DNA of 64,000 nucleotides from Protopterus annectens (taxonomy: Eukaryota; Chordata; Ceratodontiformes; Protopteridae). Below the pieces are notes generated by a model that saw only the letters and a program-made list of their open reading frames with translations, was not told the DNA's origin and made no database searches. The stretch covers positions 610,669,541 to 610,733,540 of the forward strand of contig NC_056730.1 of NCBI RefSeq assembly GCF_019279795.1, given 5' to 3'. The position numbers and the translations under genes were made by a program. Shown here piece by piece: positions 35,283 through 44,293 of the stretch (its first letter is position 1; each line of letters begins with the position of its first letter).

Positions 35283-35993
35283 GGGTCTATCTGATAACAC
35301 CGACACGTCAAAACACCGACAACGAAATAACCGACACGACAAAACCGAAAGAAACCTAAAGTTCATAAACACGAAACTTCATATGCCCGACAAACCACAA
35401 TCCCGACAATCAACAAAACAAATACCTTTCCCAAAAAACACCCACACAACACAAGCACACCAAAAACCTTACAAACCTACACTAAACCTTACATACACAA
35501 CTATTTATGCATTAACCCTTAACCCAAACCCTAACCCTAAGGTCCGTCACTATCGCACACTTACCTTACCCGCATCCTAACCCTAACTCACTTAATCTGC
35601 CCCTAACCCTTAAGTATGTCACTATCGCACACTTACCTTACCCGCACCCTAACCCTAACTCACTTAATCTGTCCCTAACCCTCAAGTCCGTCACTGTTGC
35701 ACACTTACCTTACTCGCACCCTAACCCTAACTCACTTAACCTGCCCCTAAACCTAAAGTCTGTCACTATCGCACACTTACCTGACCCACACCCTACCCTA
35801 ACGTCCGTCACTGTCACACACTTACCTTACCCACACCCTGACCCTAACATCTGTCTCTATCGCACACTTACCTTAACATGTCGGTGTTCTCAGTGTCGGG
35901 ATTCTCAACTTTCGATCATCTCCGTTGTCGATCTTCTGGTGTCTGTGTTCTCGTTGTCGGCATTGTGGACTTTCGGTGTTTTCAGGTAGACCC
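35283..35993. mobile_element. hAT-like non-autonomous TIR element with telomere-like core
   Basis: 711 bp with inverted ends GGGTCTATCTGATAACACCG / GGGTCTACCTGAAAACACCG (read inward). It is flanked by a perfect 8-bp duplication ATACCAGC (35275-35282 and 35994-36001). The 8-bp duplication fits hAT; no transposase is present. The centre is a ~73-bp tandem array. The insertion splits the PLE-1 GIY-YIG coding region. Short open frames across it are meaningless. Confidence 0.85.
35500..35880 (+). repeat. ~73-bp minisatellite with CCCTAA telomere-like strings
   Basis: About five units each contain GTC(C/T)GTCACT(A/G)TCGCACACTTACC-like blocks and two to three CCCTAA repeats, followed by CTCACTTAA. 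It forms the interior of the hAT-like element at 35283-35993. Confidence 0.8.
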
Positions 35994-36255
35994 ATACCAG
36001 CACATGTATGATATTGGGAAAGGTAATTTAAACAGTGCACTTGCCAAACACATCAATAGTTATCCAGGTCATCAACTGAAATTTATTGTATTAGAGCAAC
36101 TTACGGGATATGAAAGAGGGGGTCCCATTGACTTGTTGCTCGAATTTAAAGAGTTGTTATGGCAGTTGAAGGTAAATGCCATCAATACCCCAGGGTTGAA
36201 TGAAGTAGTTTCGCTTATCAGCTTTTTGAAATTAAAAGCAGATTTTTATTTTTAG
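35994..36255 (+). pseudogene. PLE-1 C-terminal end after the TIR element
   Basis: This continues the GIY-YIG domain past the insertion: QHMYDIGKGNLNSALAKH corresponds to GEHISDIKNKRSNNALYKH of PLE-2. The frame ends with VVSLISFLKLKADFYF and a TAG at 36253-36255, just inside the right inverted repeat. Confidence 0.75.
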
Positions 36256-36694
36256 TATTATAGTCCAATATACATGGACATGGAATTAGAAGTTGATTAT
36301 AACTATTATGTATTTATTTTTTTCTAATTACAACTATTATGTATTTATTCTTTCTAATTCTTCTAATTTTTTATATATGCCCATGTTTTGCATTAAGAGC
36401 TGGTATTTATGTTGTTTAATATTTACGTTTTTTCACCATACGGGGTTTATGCTGTATTTATATAGATGTACACATACAAGTTTTGCAAATAGTATTTTAG
36501 GGAGTCTGTGTTTTTTTAAATTTTAACCTCTGATGGATATAATTAAGTATGCTAATTATACCAATTAATGTTAAGTATTTAAGATGTGGCTTTGTTCGAC
36601 TTAGTGATTCTGAAGAAGTCATTGTAATTGTGATGAAAGTGCTCAATTAAATTTCATTTACTCCTTTCATCCAGCCTGCATTCATGCTTCATTC
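36247..36694 (-). repeat. PLE-1 inverted terminal repeat, right arm
   Basis: Inverted partner of 32747-33189. It carries CTGAAGAAGTCATTG and GATGAAAGTGCTCAATT at 36611-36650, a motif shared with the other PLE termini in the window and similar in layout to a hammerhead-ribozyme core. Confidence 0.8.
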
Positions 36695-36721
36695 TTTAGT
36701 TGTTCGTTTGGTTTTACAATC

Positions 36722-36965
36722 CAAATAAATAAATAAATAAATAAATAAGTAACTCCAAATATTGTATTAAGCATAACAAATTCAACTACATAAAAGAACC
36801 TGCTTCGAGCCTTAAAACACTAGATACAGAGACCAAATCATTAAGACCTAGTTCCACATACGAATTAGTTCTGAGATGCCATTTCAATTCCAACAACTCA
36901 AGAATGTCATTCATAGGACCCGCATGAGATGCAAGATCAACATGATCAATGGCTTAAAACTTAGA
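36722..36965 (-). pseudogene. PLE-0 C-terminal coding piece, left of DIRS X
   Basis: After a short (AAAT)n run, the minus strand reads MNDILELLELKWHLRTN and LNDLVSVSSVLRLEA. These align with PLE-1's C-terminus (PIDLLLEFKELLWQLKVN, LNEVVSLISFLKLKA). The match stops at the DIRS X boundary. On the far side of X (about 51480-51530) the minus strand gives KKYQHNAFYTHLSGKRN, resembling the preceding part of the GIY-YIG domain. DIRS X therefore split PLE-0. Confidence 0.6.
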
Positions 36966-37140
36966 TCTGAAGTAGTTTACTTCATTTGGTCTTCAAGCTG
37001 TGGGAATACGGATCTGTATCGGATCCGACCCGGCATTTTTTACTAGCTTCTGCTCCAAGCTCCAAACTCCTCCCCTTACCCATAATACACCTCCACTACC
37101 TTCCATCCCCAGATCTCGTTTGCTGCGAATAGCTTATGCA
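36966..37140. repeat. DIRS X inverted terminal repeat, left
   Basis: It runs from TCTGAAGTAGTTTACTTCAT through GGGAATACGGATC to CCACTACCTTCCATCCCCAG, and is matched inversely at 51275-51459 (CTGGGGATGGAAGGTAGTGG ... GATCCGTATTCCC). Confidence 0.85.
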
Positions 37141-37411
37141 TCGTGATCTCTTGAGCTCCAACTTTTCAAGTGGGTAAAAAAACTTTTAAAATATCTCTTT
37201 TCTTTAAAAATCATTAGGTAGTGATAGAATAGATTCCCCTTTCTCCTCCCCTCGCTTTGTGCGTCGAGTAACAGTGTTTTAGCATAGTTAGCTTAGTTTG
37301 ATTAGTTGTGTGGATTTTTTGCTCCCCCCCTCAGTGTTTTTGTGTGTGAGTGTGGTGAGTGGGTGATCTCTAAGAGAAAGAAAATAACATTTTCTTTAAA
37401 AAATTACTTTC

Positions 37412-39650
37412 TTCTGATAGTATTGCTGACAAGCCTATTTTCAAAAGATGCACTGAGTGTGGCCATAAATTATCCCCTGCGGATGGCCACATTCTGTGTA
37501 TGTGCTTGGGCGTGGCCCATCTGAGTGCAGAATGCTCTGTATGTGCTGGGTTCAACCCTCGCTCCATTAAAGATAAGAAGGCTAAATTGGCCCTGAAAGG
37601 CCTTCTTCCCCCTTCAGAGACTGTTGCCTCGTCTTCGACTTTGGTCACAGTGGCTGCTGTGGCCACCTCTCCTTCTTCTCTTCCCCTGGCTTCCCCTCCC
37701 TCCCAGGCTAGGACTCAGCCTCCTATACAAAAGCCTGTGGAAGCAGAATGGAAAAGGGGCAGAGAGAAGGAGAGAGAGTTGAAGGCAAGGGAAAACCACA
37801 AGAGGTATATGGACCTCCCTTCTCCTGTGAAAACATTACGGATCCATGACTCCCCTCGGCACCATTCTCCGAGGTTCTCCCCGGAGCTGGAGGAGACACG
37901 CTCAGCTTCTAGGGCCTCTGTGCCCCGACCTGTCAGGTTGGAGTCCGTGGCCCCGTCGAGGTCCACCCGGTCTTTGTCTGAGGTCGATATGGATAAAATG
38001 ATGAGGAGTTTCATCCGTACTCAGATCCAGATAGGGGTCTTGCCAGCCCCCTCTCCCTCAGGAGCATTCCTTTTTTCCAGCCAATATCTCTTTCTCCGAT
38101 CCATCCATCAGGTTTGGAGTATTTGGATCCAAGGATGGCTTTAGTCAGGGGGTCGCACTGACAGTACCTGTTTCCTCGATGCCGACAGCTGCCTGTAGCA
38201 TTTCGGATCAGACAAGCTCTGTCTTTGTTGGGCCAAGTTCCCTCCCTCAGAGCTCTGTCCACTTTGGGCCTGGCTCCGATTCTCTCATCCGACCCGGGGA
38301 GACTGGCCTCCTTATTGGTTTCTCAGGAGGTTCACTCTCCTTTGGTGTTCAATGTGGTAGAAAGGGTTCTCTCTGCTGGATCAAGACCCCTGACTGCCCC
38401 CTCAGACTCCACCCATACCCCCTCGGCTCTTGCTATGATCCCCATCATTTACCAGAGGGACAGCACATGCTTGAGGAGCCCCAGACGGTTCCCCCTGAAG
38501 ATCAAGTGGCTTGCGAGTTCCCCCGGAGAGCCCCGCTGCAGAGGTGGCTCGCAAGCATACGCACAAGAGGAGGCACTTGGACTCCCCCGAGTCCCTCACT
38601 GAAGATACGGACTTGGATGATAGAGAAGGTTCCCCTAGGTCAACTCCCAAGGATGTCTCCTTTGGAGACATCATGGAAATCCTGCACCAATGGGGAGGTT
38701 GGTCTGCCCCCAAACCTTCTTCTGATGAGTCTGTGTTCCTGGAGGCTTTCGGCACGGGCTCATCTACTTCCTAGAAGTCCCCTACTTCGGATCCTTTGGT
38801 GGATCTGGTCACCTAGTGGGCATGGAAGGAGCCAGACAACATGGAACCAATTCCATAAAGACCCGACAGAATCCTAAGTCCCCCTACTGACAGACCAGCA
38901 TTGAACAAGGGCTCCCCCGTAGACACTATGGTGGTAGCAGCAGCCACAAAGAGGGAACTTGCCCTGGAGAGTTCCTCGGTTCACCCTCCTGACCGAGAGT
39001 CGCAGATGATGGACTGCCTAGGGAAGCGGGTTTACACTTTAGCTACCTTTTCAATTAGGGCGCTGAACTACCTGGCCCATGTCACCAGACTCCAGTGCGA
39101 CCTGGTAAAGGAGCTGGAGAAGTCTCCCCTTAAGTTCATGTCGCAGGAGGACAGGGCCTCATTCTCCATGAGAATGGCCACTTAAAAAGCAGTCTCCAAT
39201 ATGTCCATGCGATTATTTTCACATGCTATGGAAGGAGCACCTAGGGCGGCTGGGTCTGGCGTGTCCTTGAGGCGCAATGCCTGGCTCAGATTATGTCAAT
39301 TTTTGGAACCTTTCAAGGCGTCCTTTGCCAATGCCCCTTATGATGGCTCTACTCTCTTTGGTAAGACATCAAAGAGACATTATTCCAGAGTGAGAAGGAC
39401 AGGAAGACACTGTCTGCCATTGGGATCTGCTTCTTGAACCCTTAAAAGTCCTTTTCCCAGAACCAGAGAGGACAAAAGAAGATGTGATTCTGGAAGTCAC
39501 AGTATTCCTGGGACACTTGGGGCTCTTCTTCCCCTAGAGGCAGAGGGGGACAGAATGGACACCGGCCCAGAGGCAAAGGGGGTTCGAGGAATTTTGGGTC
39601 TCGAGAATCTTTCTTGGACAGACCCGGGCAGCAACCCTGAGGGGTGGCCC
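37412..39650 (+). pseudogene. DIRS X gag-like protein
   Basis: Near 37445 a zinc-finger-like block reads CTECGHKLSPADGHILCMC, then HLSAECSVCAGF, the same spacing as in Y and Z. A long Ser/Pro/Arg-rich middle (37560-38140) follows, then an acidic stretch with LDSPESLTEDTDLDDREG (about 38570). The C-terminal conserved block RALNYLAHVTRLQCDLVKEL lies at about 39059-39118. Stops and frame changes at about 38144, 38774 and 39185 break it. It is presumably the structural nucleic-acid-binding protein of the element. No ATG could be fixed with confidence upstream of the finger. Confidence 0.7.
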
Positions 39651-39689
39651 AACTGCTCTACTCTGTAGGCAGTCAGGGGACGATTGTCC

Positions 39690-39779
39690 TTGCACCTAGC
39701 GGCATGGGAGTCCATAACATCAGGCCACTGGGTGCTGGAGATCATATCCAGAGGATACTCTATCCCCTTTGTGGGTTCT
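39690..39779 (+). pseudogene. DIRS X polymerase N-terminal piece before PLE-2
   Basis: Reads LAAWESITSGHWVLEIISRG and YSIPFVGSPKS, aligning with NWDLITQDRWVLDIIHHG in DIRS Y. It breaks off at PLE-2 and resumes at 42794 as PRYLPDIPPMQKEAAAQEM and SGSSFYSRMF. It is cut again by DIRS Y at 42925. Confidence 0.75.
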
Positions 39780-39887
39780 CCCAAATCTAAATTCAAACAA
39801 ATGAAGCCAGCAGCTGTTGGTACCAGAGTACAAATAATTTATTCCATCATAACTGAGAGACAAATCCCTCAGATATTAAGTATACAG

Positions 39888-39918
39888 ACCGGTTTCGGCT
39901 CAACAGAGCCTTCTTCAG
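39888..39918 (-). ncRNA. Hammerhead-ribozyme-like motif in PLE-2 3' region
   Basis: The minus strand reads CTGAAGA, A, GGCTC, TGTT, GAGCC, GAA, ACCGGT, C. This matches the hammerhead order CUGANGA - stem II - GAA - short self-complementary stem III - GUC cleavage site. Small hammerheads with a tiny stem III are known in PLE terminal regions. The extra A before stem II departs from the canonical core, so activity is uncertain. Confidence 0.5.
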
Positions 39919-40029
39919 TGAAAAAATATATATGTGTGCTCATGAAAGCTCCAACACAGTATATATATATATCTCAAAAAATGACAAAAACCAATCACAA
40001 TGTGTAATTAACAAATCATGATTAACAAA

Positions 40030-42195
40030 TCACAATTGATCATTGAGACCAGGTGGAAACATTGCCCCAAGTCTTATTATCCATTTCCTCTCCTTGGAAG
40101 TCAGCATATCATGCCACTTTAATTTATCTTGACATTTACCCCTGATGTAATCAATAATGCAAAACATAAAACTAGCTGTAGTATGTTTTAAACTGTGCTT
40201 ATATAATGCATTATTACTACGCTTGTTTTTAATGTCACTGATATGTTCACCAATTCTGAGACGGAAAGCCCTGGAGGTCTGGCCAACATAAAACGCAGAA
40301 CAAGTGCAGGTCACCAAATATATAACCCACTCTGAACTGCAGTTGGCCCAAAACTTGATCTCAAAAATATCAGGTGTGTTCTGACTGCTGAATTCACCAG
40401 TACGTGAGACTTTGTTACAAAATTTACAGTGCCCACATGGAATACAACCGACCACTGGAACCCCTGTAAAAGTTGATTGAATAAAAACTTTGGAATCAGG
40501 CAAAGACTTCTTATAATGACTCAAATGTGACCCAATAGTACGTCCCCTTTTAAAGGAGAAAGAACATCTGTCCCTAAGAATATTGTGCAATCTATTATCC
40601 GCCAAAAGAATATTCCAATGTCTGTCAACAATTTTCATAAAGCCCCGAGTATTACGTCCATAAGTAGTAACTAACCTCAGCGGCTGCTGCACCCCATCTT
40701 GGTTATGATCTTTATAACGCAATAAATCAGTTCTATCAAATTTTGAAGCCCACTGTTTAGCCATACAAACCGTCCCCGAACGATACCCCCTATCTTTAAA
40801 TCTAGCGGCCAAATCATCACTAATCTTAGCATAAGACCCTTGGCTGGAACAAATTCTCCTGGCTCTTAAAAACTGAGACTTAGGAATGTTCTGGATGATA
40901 TGTTGTGGGTGGAAGCTGGTGGCATGCAATAAAGAATTATACTCTGGAAATTTTCTGAATAGGGTAGTAGAAAGAGTATTATCCATATTCCTATGAATTT
41001 CAACATCTAAAAAAATTATTTTAGACCTGTCAAAACTCATCTTGAATTCAATACCCCATATGTTGTTGTTTAGATAATCAAGAAATTCCATAAGATACTT
41101 GTCATCAGCCTTCCACACCAACCAACAATCATCCAGATATCGACGCCACATATCCATCTCACACATGTAAATGTTATGGCTGGCATCATAAATTATTATC
41201 TCCTCGATATATGCCATAAATAGATCTGCATAAATGGGTGCAAAAGATGCACCCATAGCAGTTCCCTTAATTTGCCAAAAGCATTTATTTTGATAGTAAA
41301 AAATATTGCTAGTTAACACATATTCCGTGAGACAAACCAGAAAAGTATTGAAACCTGGTTTGTATAAACCAGATCTGACCAACCAATAGTCTAATGCTTG
41401 TAGGCCTGCCCAGTGTGGAATATTGGTATAGAGGGACGTAATATCAAGGGTACATAATAGCCATTCGGGCTCCAATTGTATGTCATTAATAATGTCCAAA
41501 AATTGTGTGGTGTCTTGGATTCTAGCTCTAATCAACCCTAATAATGGTTTTAAATGAAAAGTCAAATATTCAGATAAAGGTTCTGTCAAGGACCCATGTC
41601 CAGAAACAATAGGTCGGCCAGGGGGATTACTAACATGTTTGTGTATTTTTGGAAGCATATAGAGATACTGTTTTTTAGGGGACGAGACCATCAATTGTTC
41701 CTTGGTAGCCTGCTTAATTATACCCTCCTCTACTGCTGATGTAAGAAACTCATCAATCTTTCGCTGTAAATTTAAAGATGGATCCAAAGGCATAGCCATA
41801 TAATGATCTCTATTCTCCAGCTGTCTCATAGCCTCCCGATCATAAGAATGCTTATCTTGAATCACCACACCCCCACCTTTATCTGATTGTGTAATCACAA
41901 CATTTTTATTTTGAGCTAGCTCATCCAGACTGCACACTTCATCCTTGGATAGATTATTGTAAGACAAAGGAAAATCCTTATAGTAATAATGTAGATCATG
42001 TAATACATTCCTTTGAAAAACACCCACCAGTTGAGTCATAGGTGGACTAAAAGAAGATTTCTTAAATCTGAAATCCTGAGATTTATCACTACCACTATCA
42101 GCAAATAACAGCTTTAGATTTAGTAATCTACAAAAGTTAACTACATCCAAGGCTAAAGACTGTTCAGGTACAAAAAAACCTGGGACAAAGTTCAA
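40030..42195 (-). CDS. PLE-2 reverse transcriptase with GIY-YIG endonuclease
   Basis: An unbroken 721-codon ORF, close to full length for a PLE polymerase. In order: KGLNFVPGFF just upstream/at the start, ITQSDKGGGVVIQDKHSYD (about residue 100), YMLPKIHKH and GRPIVSGHGS (about 180-200), LLCTLDITSLYTNIPH (first catalytic Asp), KGTAMGASFAPIYADLF (about 310), WRRYLDDCWLVW (about 350, Asp pair), IIFLDVEIHRN, and the Cys-rich CGHCKFCNKV (about 600). It ends with GIY-YIG: VIYLVTCTCSAFYVGQTSRAF with Arg-rich RLRIGEHI (about 640-665). RTs of this group are telomerase-related. The annotated ATG (42195) is internal to the conserved KGLNFVP region; the true frame extends upstream to about 42385 without an ATG, so the protein may be made by frameshifting from the upstream ORF. 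Confidence 0.9.
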   Translation of the reverse strand: MNFVPGFFVPEQSLALDVVNFCRLLNLKLLFADSGSDKSQDFRFKKSSFSPPMTQLVGVFQRNVLHDLHYYYKDFPLSYNNLSKDEVCSLDELAQNKNVVITQSDKGGGVVIQDKHSYDREAMRQLENRDHYMAMPLDPSLNLQRKIDEFLTSAVEEGIIKQATKEQLMVSSPKKQYLYMLPKIHKHVSNPPGRPIVSGHGSLTEPLSEYLTFHLKPLLGLIRARIQDTTQFLDIINDIQLEPEWLLCTLDITSLYTNIPHWAGLQALDYWLVRSGLYKPGFNTFLVCLTEYVLTSNIFYYQNKCFWQIKGTAMGASFAPIYADLFMAYIEEIIIYDASHNIYMCEMDMWRRYLDDCWLVWKADDKYLMEFLDYLNNNIWGIEFKMSFDRSKIIFLDVEIHRNMDNTLSTTLFRKFPEYNSLLHATSFHPQHIIQNIPKSQFLRARRICSSQGSYAKISDDLAARFKDRGYRSGTVCMAKQWASKFDRTDLLRYKDHNQDGVQQPLRLVTTYGRNTRGFMKIVDRHWNILLADNRLHNILRDRCSFSFKRGRTIGSHLSHYKKSLPDSKVFIQSTFTGVPVVGCIPCGHCKFCNKVSRTGEFSSQNTPDIFEIKFWANCSSEWVIYLVTCTCSAFYVGQTSRAFRLRIGEHISDIKNKRSNNALYKHSLKHTTASFMFCIIDYIRGKCQDKLKWHDMLTSKERKWIIRLGAMFPPGLNDQL

Positions 42196-42269
42196 TCCTT
42201 TATTTAATAATTGACTCTGTGTAGTGGTTAACTCAGTAGAAGAAATATTGTGAACATTAGAATGGACTA

Positions 42270-42784
42270 TTACTGTGCTGTCATCAGTTTCAGTAGAGCC
42301 TCCATACTTTGTTTTGGCGTATCCTTTCCTATGTTTCCGCCCCCCTCGTCTGTAAGTGCGGCGGAAGGGTGTGACAAGTTGTCACGTTTTGCATTTGGCA
42401 AAACATCTAACTGGTTCTCCTCAAATTCACCCTCTGTATTAGATGAATTCTCATCACCTGAAGTAAAATTAGAAGATTCAGAAGTGTTCTTAAGAATAGA
42501 TTTCGGTCTTTTTCTTTTTGGTGTAGAAAATCTCTTAATCCCCCTATCATACTCTCCAGGTACCCTAAACGACACATTTTTAGAACTGTCAAAAGGTTTA
42601 CCCTTTTCATAGTCCCCAACATCTCTAAAAAATTTTTTAATTTTCCTCTCTTTAAGTATCAATTCCATCTTTGAAAGATCTGATGTTAGTTTCTTGATCT
42701 GTGTTTGAAAAGAATCACAAGTTTCAAACCTACTAGCATCAACACATATAGTTTCCAAGTCTTTAACCCCTTTCTGTACTTTCC
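42270..42784 (-). CDS. PLE-2 upstream ORF (ORF1), N-terminally truncated
   Basis: A minus-strand frame ending at 42270-42272; its first ~19 codons (42842-42785) are DIRS X sequence fused by the insertion. The PLE part has a coiled-coil-like stretch (QIKKLTSDLSKMELILKERK), a basic region (RFSTPKRKRPKSIL) and an acidic C-terminus. I recognise no domain. It overlaps the RT frame by about 115 nt in the -1 register, with GGGGGGC at 42345-42339 in the overlap. PLE upstream ORFs are of unclear function. Confidence 0.5.
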
Positions 42785-42793
42785 CCCAAATCT

Positions 42794-42924
42794 CCCAGAT
42801 ACCTCCCAGACATACCACCCATGCAAAAGGAGGCAGCAGCACAGGAAATGTCCAAGCTGCTAGAAAAACAAGCCATCAAAACCGTCCCCCCAGATCAGTC
42901 TGGATCGAGCTTCTACTCCAGGAT
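42794..42924 (+). pseudogene. DIRS X polymerase piece between PLE-2 and DIRS Y
   Basis: Encodes PDIPPMQKEAAAQEMSKLLE and SGSSFYSRMF, the lead-in to the RT that matches PPPQRKEAHKQISQLLQ and GFYSRLFLVPKK in DIRS Y. The next residues (FLVPKK-like) are found at 48391 on the far side of DIRS Y. Confidence 0.75.
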
Positions 42925-43090
42925 GTTCTTCGTTCCACATTGCTGCAGTCCTTACTATTGGGTAGTCCGCTGTCCAGTCGGCCCGAATACCAGAGTATAA
43001 GGCTGACGTCGGTCAGGGCGCATTAGACTGACGTCAGTACGTCAGGGTACTAATGCGCATGACCGACGTCATATCCTCAGTCTTTTTTGC
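42925..43090. repeat. DIRS Y inverted terminal repeat, left
   Basis: From GTTCTTCGTTCCACATTGC to ATATCCTCAGTCTT. From CCACATTGCTGCAGTCC onward it matches 48198-48350 inversely with almost no mismatches. Contains repeated GACGTCGGTCA/TGACGTCAGT blocks (CRE-like TGACGTCA). Confidence 0.92.
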
Positions 43091-43231
43091 CGCATGGTCC
43101 GATGCAGAAGCAGTTTTGCGAGTGCAGGTTGGCGTTCTGAAATATTTCGAGCGGAGTTTCAGACCGAATCAGAGTTGGCTAAGTACCCGTTGGGGAACAT
43201 TTTGGGTTTTCTTGCCTCAGTATTTAACCGG

Positions 43232-44105
43232 ATGTCAGAAAAAGTGAATAACTGTATTTCTTGTGGGAAACAGATACCTCATAGGGATTACCATACCTTG
43301 TGTATACCTTGTTTAGGGCCTGAGCACGACGTTGTTGGATGCCGCTCTTGTGCTAGGTTTAACAAGCGCACTATTAAGAGACGGTTAGACTGTGCCAGGT
43401 TAGTGTTTGGGAAGCGTTGCAATTATAAAATGCCGTCGGATGCTCCGGCCCTTCGCCAAGAAGCGCAAGGACAAAACAGCGAAGCCTAGGGTTGATGAAC
43501 CGGCAGTCCCGGACGTCGGTTCTTTAGAAGGCTCAGTGGAGCCAGAGGTTTTGCCAGGAGTTTCTTTGGAGTCTCAGGCAGAGACTTTACTGTTACAGGA
43601 TGTGCCTTCTCAGGAGGTAGGCCAGGCTGAGGGGGCTTCTCAGGTAACTGTTCTTCCCTCTCTTCCCAAGGTAGTTAGAGCCTCTCCTTCTGTTGCCAAA
43701 ACTTCTTTGAGAGGTAGGCCAAGTTCAGCTTCAGTGGGGGCTTCTCCTAGCATTTCAGGTTCTGTGCCTAAGAAACATATGCTTAAAATGGCAGAAGATT
43801 TGATTACTATGATTAGAGGTTCTATGCCCCCTCCTGATAAGAGGCCTAGGGTGGAACCGGAGTTTGATAGTTTTGAACAGTGTTCAGAGGCTTCTGAGTC
43901 TTCTGCGGAAGATTTGCAGGAGTATCCTCCTTATTCTGATTCTGATGTGGATGATTCCACTCCTACAGCTTCTCCTCCTGAGGATTTCTCATTTTCAGAG
44001 ACTCTGCATTCCATGAGGGAGCACTTTAAATGGGAAGGTCAGGATTACTCTGATTCCAGGAAAAGGCTTAGGGAATTCTTGTTTTGCCCCAGCATAGGCC
44101 CTTAG
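43232..44105 (+). pseudogene. DIRS Y gag-like protein
   Basis: Starts MSEKVNN (ATG at 43232) and goes at once into a zinc-finger-like block CISCGKQIPHRDYHTLCIPC, then CRSCARF, with the spacing seen in X and Z. A basic segment (NKRTIKRRL) follows. Near 43410-43490 the frame shifts, and the second half (to 44105) is Ser/Pro/acidic-rich with a basic KKHMLKMAEDLI block. A gap with stops separates it from the conserved helical region, which is fused upstream of the RT in the next ORF. Confidence 0.7.
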
Positions 44106-44293
44106 CTATACCTCCTGTGTTGAATGTGGTGGAAGATGTTTTGCAGAGGCTTCCCTGAACCCTGATTCTTTGCCTCCTGCTCCTGTTAAACCTGATAGGT
44201 ACTATAGGGTGCCTGAAGCTCATAAGTATCTTTTAAGAGTCCTAGGGCAGACCCGAAACTGTTTCTCAGGGACCTAACGGTGTTAAGGCCTCT

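Larger units (their letters stand above)
32747..36715 (+). mobile_element. PLE-1, Penelope-like element with inverted terminal repeats
   Basis: About 4.0 kb. It is flanked by ACAATCCAAATAAATAAA at 32729-32746 and 36716-36733, an 18-bp target duplication. Long inverted terminal repeats (32747-33189 and 36247-36694) enclose a decayed RT plus GIY-YIG gene. A 711-bp TIR element is inserted within the GIY-YIG region. LTR-like terminal repeats in varying orientation are known in PLEs. Confidence 0.85.
39789..42784 (-). mobile_element. PLE-2, 5'-truncated Penelope-like element
   Basis: A 3.0-kb minus-strand element flanked by CCCAAATCT at 39780-39788 and 42785-42793, a 9-bp target duplication. Removing it restores the DIRS X polymerase frame. 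It carries the end of an upstream ORF, an intact RT/GIY-YIG ORF, and a 3' region with a hammerhead-like motif (39888-39918). Confidence 0.9.

Noticed and set aside
35269..35880. Interstitial telomere or small gene
   Set aside because: The CCCTAA strings belong to a ~73-bp minisatellite inside a TIR element with an 8-bp duplication; the open frame is low complexity.
42785..42842. True N-terminus of PLE-2 ORF1
   Set aside because: The first ~19 codons lie outside the target duplication and are DIRS X sequence read on the opposite strand.
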